NCBI GenBank assembly: GCA_035235625.1
Contig: CP141145.1
Span: 24,182,563-24,246,562, forward strand
Source of the DNA: Saururus chinensis
Taxonomy: Eukaryota; Streptophyta; Magnoliopsida; Piperales; Saururaceae
Reading direction: 5' to 3'
DNA: 64,000 bases
Of the stretch, positions 59,770 through 64,000 are shown piece by piece (the first letter of the stretch is position 1; the number at the start of each line of letters is the position of its first letter). The translations under genes were made by a program, and so were the position numbers. The notes beneath the pieces are model-generated. The model did no database searches, was not told where the DNA came from, and saw only the letters and a program-made list of their open reading frames with translations.

Positions 59770-60125
59770 AAGAAATGAAGCTAGGGTGTACCATAGTTCT
59801 TCCCATTTTAAACAAACAAAAGAAATAAAATCAAACAAAAGAAATAAAGTCAGGGTTCACCACAAATGAAATAAGATAAGAAGAAATATAAAGTGAGGGC
59901 ATTCAAAGTTCTTCCCATTTTAAACAAATTGAAGAAATAAACTCAAATAGAAGAAATAAAGTCAGAAATGAAATTAGGGCACACCAAAAAAGAAATAAAG
60001 TTATAAATAAAGTTAAGGTGCAACACATAAGAAATGAAGTAAGAAGAAATAAACAAAAGAAATATAAAGTCATGGTTCATCACAATTCATCCATATTAAA
60101 CTGATTGAAGAAATAAAATGAACTA
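59770..60125. repeat. Degenerate repeats around GAAGAAATAAAGTCAGGGTT
   Basis: At least four loose copies of a unit combining agaaataaagt(c/t)a, aggg(t/c)(t/g)(c/t)accac and ttcttcccattttaaacaaa. Spacing is irregular (about 60-120 bp). No coding potential. Confidence 0.6.
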
Positions 60126-61622
60126 CAAATCTTATATATATGTATTTAAATTGCTTAATTACAGATGTGATGACAACCCCATGCAACATATATAAACAAA
60201 TGTATAATGACATGAACTATTAGAAGCATTCAGATGCCCATAGAGATACAAATAAGGAAATACCAACAACAGAGTAAAATTATAGAAATGAAATTGATCC
60301 TATCATAAATTTAAAAAATGGCCGCAAATGGCCCAAATAAAGTGCATTATGAGAAACATTAATGGCTTTGACTAACCTATTGTAAATTGAATAAAAAAAT
60401 ACTTGATAGAATGCTTGGAATATATGGTTTTAAATTTTTATTTGGATTGGCTACAAATAGTGTAGTTGTCGAAGGTGGTGATGTTGATGGAGGATTGGAG
60501 CTGCTGCTTGTGCTGCCACCATAGCTCACAACACAACACATTGGTTCTATATTCTTCAATATTGTTCAAAACTAAAATTTCTCCCTTCAACATGTTATGC
60601 GCTCCACGCCGGAAGAAATTTTCTCTATAACAATTAAAAAACATAACTTTACCCTTGAAAATAAAAGAGGGATCTGACATAGAGAGATGAGATAGATGGG
60701 CATTCTAATTTGATTTGGCTGGAGGGGTGGGGGGAATAGGGAGAGGGGGTGTTTTAGTAGAGGAAGAGATATGAAAATGCAAGTACCTCAAGGAGCTACT
60801 TGACCACAATGTTTAGTTTTGGAAGTTGTTGGAGGAGAAGGGCCTTAGCCGGAGAAGACTATTGGAGATGTGCTAGGTAGACTAGAACTTTGAACAAATC
60901 TTCTCGAATGTCGACAGACGAAATTTGTCGAATCAAGGGCGATGTGGGGTTGTTCAACACTATGTAGAGGGAGGGCTAGAGGGATTCCTAATGGGAGGAG
61001 GAGTCTTGGTTGGGAAGGACTCCCCTCCCCTCCCAGAGGGATTCATATCAAGGGATCCCAGAACTCCTTCCCATCTCAAATATTCTATCTTCCATACCCC
61101 TCCCCTGTCTCAAATATTTGGGAGTTGAATTAGGGATAGTTTAGGTATGACAAAAAATCTCCACCCCTCTTCTACCTCTAATAATAGTATCAATATGTGA
61201 TTGTTTGTAAGTTCACATGGTGTTTGGGTTTACTCCCTTACTAAGCTTGAGAAATGCTCCCTGGAATAATTGTGTTACCCATGTGCTTGTCCCACACATG
61301 TAGGTCTTGCCAGTAATTTTCAGAAAGGGTGGGAATGTGTTTAGAAGTGAATATGAAGTTCCAAGTTAGTAGTAGTCGCTGCTACAAGGACCAGCCCATC
61401 AAAAGAAACCAAACAACACAAATCGATTTCTTCAGAACCTTATATGTATTATTTACAACTTCAGTTGTAGAAAAAAATTTGAGCTATGAGATAAACATCC
61501 GAACTAGATTAGCACCCAGTTGAGTAGGAAAAACTCAAACTCATATACCAATTTGAGTATGTGTCCAGGTTATTTTTAAAAACAATGAGATAACCAGAAA
61601 GCTTAGCGGGAGCACCTATCAA
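60126..61622. other. Intergenic DNA with unrecognised short frames
   Basis: A minus-strand frame at 60680-60438 of 80 codons begins MSDPSFIFKGKVMFFNCYRE and has no recognised domain. A purine-rich GGAGGGGTGGGGGGAATAGG run lies near 60720-60740. No supported gene. Confidence 0.3.
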
Positions 61623-61818
61623 TGTAATAGCCGATAATTTTCTGAATTCCCTATACTTGCCCATGTGAAAATAAGTAAGTTTGACCCTTAGGTATTCTTA
61701 GTAAAATAACTTCCTCTATACATAGATTTTAGATATCAAACTTTATTATTACAAAGTAGACATAAAGAACTTCATAGAGCTACCGAGAGTACATAAATTT
61801 AAGCTCAGATGATGAAGT

Positions 61819-61862
<44 letters not shown>

Positions 61863-64000
61863 CACAAAGGAAGTTTTGGAGTACATGTGAAAAATAGTGA
61901 ATTTGACATTTGGGCATTCTAAATACAATAAATTATCTTTTGGTTTGAATTTTAATGTGAAACTTTAAAGATAAAACTAGATAGGCATAGCTTCAAAAGG
62001 CTCTAAGAATACACAAATTGGAGTTTGGATGAAGGAGATATGATTGTCAAAAGTTGGACCTGAGGTATATTGTTAATGACTTGTAGACGCATTCCAATCT
62101 AATCCTTGGTAATTTTTAATAATATAACTTTTTGTACATGATGAGTTTTGATCTAAAATTTTTAGTTTAAAAAGTAGACAAAAATATCTTCATAACACCA
62201 CTAAGAATGAATTAATCGGACCTTGTATGAGGAATTTATGGATGTACAAAGATGGATCTTGTGTACTTTCATAGTTATTGTTAGTAGATTGGTGACATGT
62301 CAATGAGTTGCTGACAGTTACGAGCAATTTTCGGTTTTTGCTCAAAAATTTCCTAGTTTGATGGTTTTAAACTAATCTCATTTCCCTTATAACTAACTTT
62401 TGAGGACCTTAGACTCTTTTTCTATTTGAAAAATCCCTCTAAATGAAAAGGAAGAAGATCAAAGGTTCTCTCCAAATGAAGAAAATTCAAGGGAGGGATT
62501 AAATTTTGCGGAGATCGGTCGACTTCATGTGTGAGAAAGGATTTTATATTGTAAAATAGGTTGGATTGCTAATCTTGTAATGTGATTTAACATAGAATAT
62601 GAATGTATGGTTTAAATTATGAAATCATTGGATATGAAAGCATAAAAATAGGATTCTTTGTGAATTCCTATCATTGTAATGTTGAGGAATCATTATTTTA
62701 TGTTGGATTGCAAACCTTGATTTTAGGATTTAGTTTTGAAGTGATTGTATGAGATATGTTTTGATTACTTGCATGAAATAAAGACATGTATAAGATAATT
62801 TATGAGATTTTATCATGATTATGTTATGATATCAAAATTTTCCCATGTTTAATGATCAATTAATAGTAAAAGACATTATTTGTCATTATGGGAAAGTTAT
62901 GTGTGAGAAATATTATGATATGGAGTGATTTTGGGAAGTCAGAACAATTTTTATTACTTTTCCCAATCATGGCGAGTCTACCAACATGTCAATGACATTG
63001 CCGATGCAACAAAGAAGATGATTGTACTAGGTTTTGATATGCTTTAACACATCGGTGTATTGCCGACGGCTCAACGATAGTGAGGTTGATGCATCGATGA
63101 GGCATCGATGGGGATGATTGTCCTTACCATCCCATTGTTGGCAATGGTTCAATGCATCGGTGAGTTACTGATGAGCATCAATGACTTGGTCGACATGTCA
63201 AAGAGTCTACCGACAATAAGTTGGTTTTGGGGTAAATGTTAGCAATAAATGTTGTAAGTGAGGATGTTATTATAAGATATAATAGGCCAATAGCATGTTA
63301 TTGTATGCATGACATACAATTAAATATATTGTGATTGATAACTGTTTGGGTATATGTGCTATTATATGTGTGGAAATCCTCATAATGGATTGCAACCCCC
63401 GAGATTATTGGATAAATGCACTTAAGGACAATAGAGTTCTTGTGTCGGTTTGGCTCCTCAAGTGAGTCTTTAGCCACATAACAAAAAAGGTTTGATATGA
63501 AATAGAATTAAGGTCTTCGAGTTCTCTAAGGATAAGAGTTATGTAGAATTGCTTCCCTTGCCAGGGAGAAGTGTTCGAACAGTCTAGAGCATTAAAGATG
63601 GCTGATCCAGTTTAACAAAATACAGGAGATTCCAATGATTATGGAAGTCAAAACTTCAAGCACTTGGGTCCATGAGCCCTGTGGGCCTTAGCTTTATGAC
63701 ATGGATGGAACAGACATGCCTCAAAATACTTGAGGTCCGTGGTGAGTAGTTCATTGTCTTGTGAGGCGACTCCTAGACATGGCTCCCATGTCATAGAAAA
63801 CCTTATGACTAACACTTATTGAGAAAAAGACTCCTAAGTGAGGTCACATAATGATTGTAAATTCATGAGAAAGTATTTGTAAATGCTATGTTTGTTCCAT
63901 TTATGTGTGGTGATGATGATGTTTGATATTGGATATGATCATTATTGATTTTGTGATGATGTAGTGTAATCATGTGCATTGTTATTAAATAACACTTGTT
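61623..64000 (+). mobile_element. LTR of a gypsy-type retrotransposon, truncated by the right window edge
   Basis: TGTAATAGCCGATAATTTTC at 61623 is a typical TGTAAT.. LTR start, and a long noncoding stretch follows. Landmarks include a GAGATCGGTCGACTTC block near 62510, repeated CATCGATG and ATCGGTG(A/T) phrases (63050-63200), a cagggagaagtgttcgaac phrase (63560), and gtccatgagccctgtgggcc (63667-63687). The end is outside the window, so target duplication and orientation cannot be tested. Confidence 0.4.
61822..61861. repeat. (TA)20 microsatellite
   Basis: Uninterrupted TA dinucleotides, 40 bp, inside the LTR-like block. Confidence 0.95.

Overview
The window is nuclear DNA from a flowering plant. 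It has spliced genes with GT-AG introns, a plant-type eL32 ribosomal protein gene, a plant signal-peptide-peptidase-like gene, and AT-rich intergenic DNA packed with nested LTR retrotransposon remnants, MITE-like elements and a probable Helitron end. I could not fix the lineage more precisely. No bacterial-type genes, CRISPR arrays, rRNA or tRNA genes were recognised.

Host genes. (1) 1853-1969 (-) is a probable first coding exon encoding a 39-residue targeting-peptide-like N-terminus. Its gene runs off the left edge, with a truncated LTR lying in its intron. (2) 15014-16015 (+) is a complete three-exon eL32 (RPL32) gene of 133 aa, with Site II and telobox promoter motifs and a 5'-UTR intron. 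(3) 19428-26698 (-) is a complete gene of 14 coding exons for a 531-aa signal peptide peptidase-like (SPPL) intramembrane aspartyl protease with a signal peptide, PA domain, YD and GxGD motifs and a PAL motif. All its exon junctions were checked by hand and the phases add up exactly. eL32 and SPPL are convergent neighbours and form a gene island at about 14.7-27.1 kb.

Left repeat block (1-14.2 kb): LTR pieces, a decayed PIF/Harbinger-type Myb/SANT-like gene, and a very long (5.3 kb) LTR-like unit that holds several tandem-repeat arrays and a GC-rich segment.

Right repeat block (27-64 kb): MITE-like elements at 27.8 and 30.3 kb; four related copia-type LTR copies (near 29, 41, 47-50 and 56-57 kb); an LTR-in-LTR nest at 32.0-38.4 kb with two perfect 5-bp target duplications; a gypsy-type LTR at about 38.4-40 kb; a decayed copia gag at 40.2-41 kb; a 2.5-kb element with inverted ends and a perfect 8-bp target duplication at 43.6-46.1 kb; a 1.9-kb LTR with a perfect 5-bp target duplication at 48.3-50.2 kb; a decayed but nearly full copia pol at 51.9-55.4 kb (-); a Helitron-like 3' terminus at 58.3 kb; and the start of another LTR at 61.6 kb that leaves the window. 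No functional mobile-element protein remains: every transposon gene seen carries stops, frameshifts or catalytic-residue losses.

I found no convincing new biological system. The points most worth checking are the structure of the nested LTRs, the inverted gag/LTR arrangement near 41 kb, the truncated left-edge gene, and the internal duplication in the copia reverse transcriptase.
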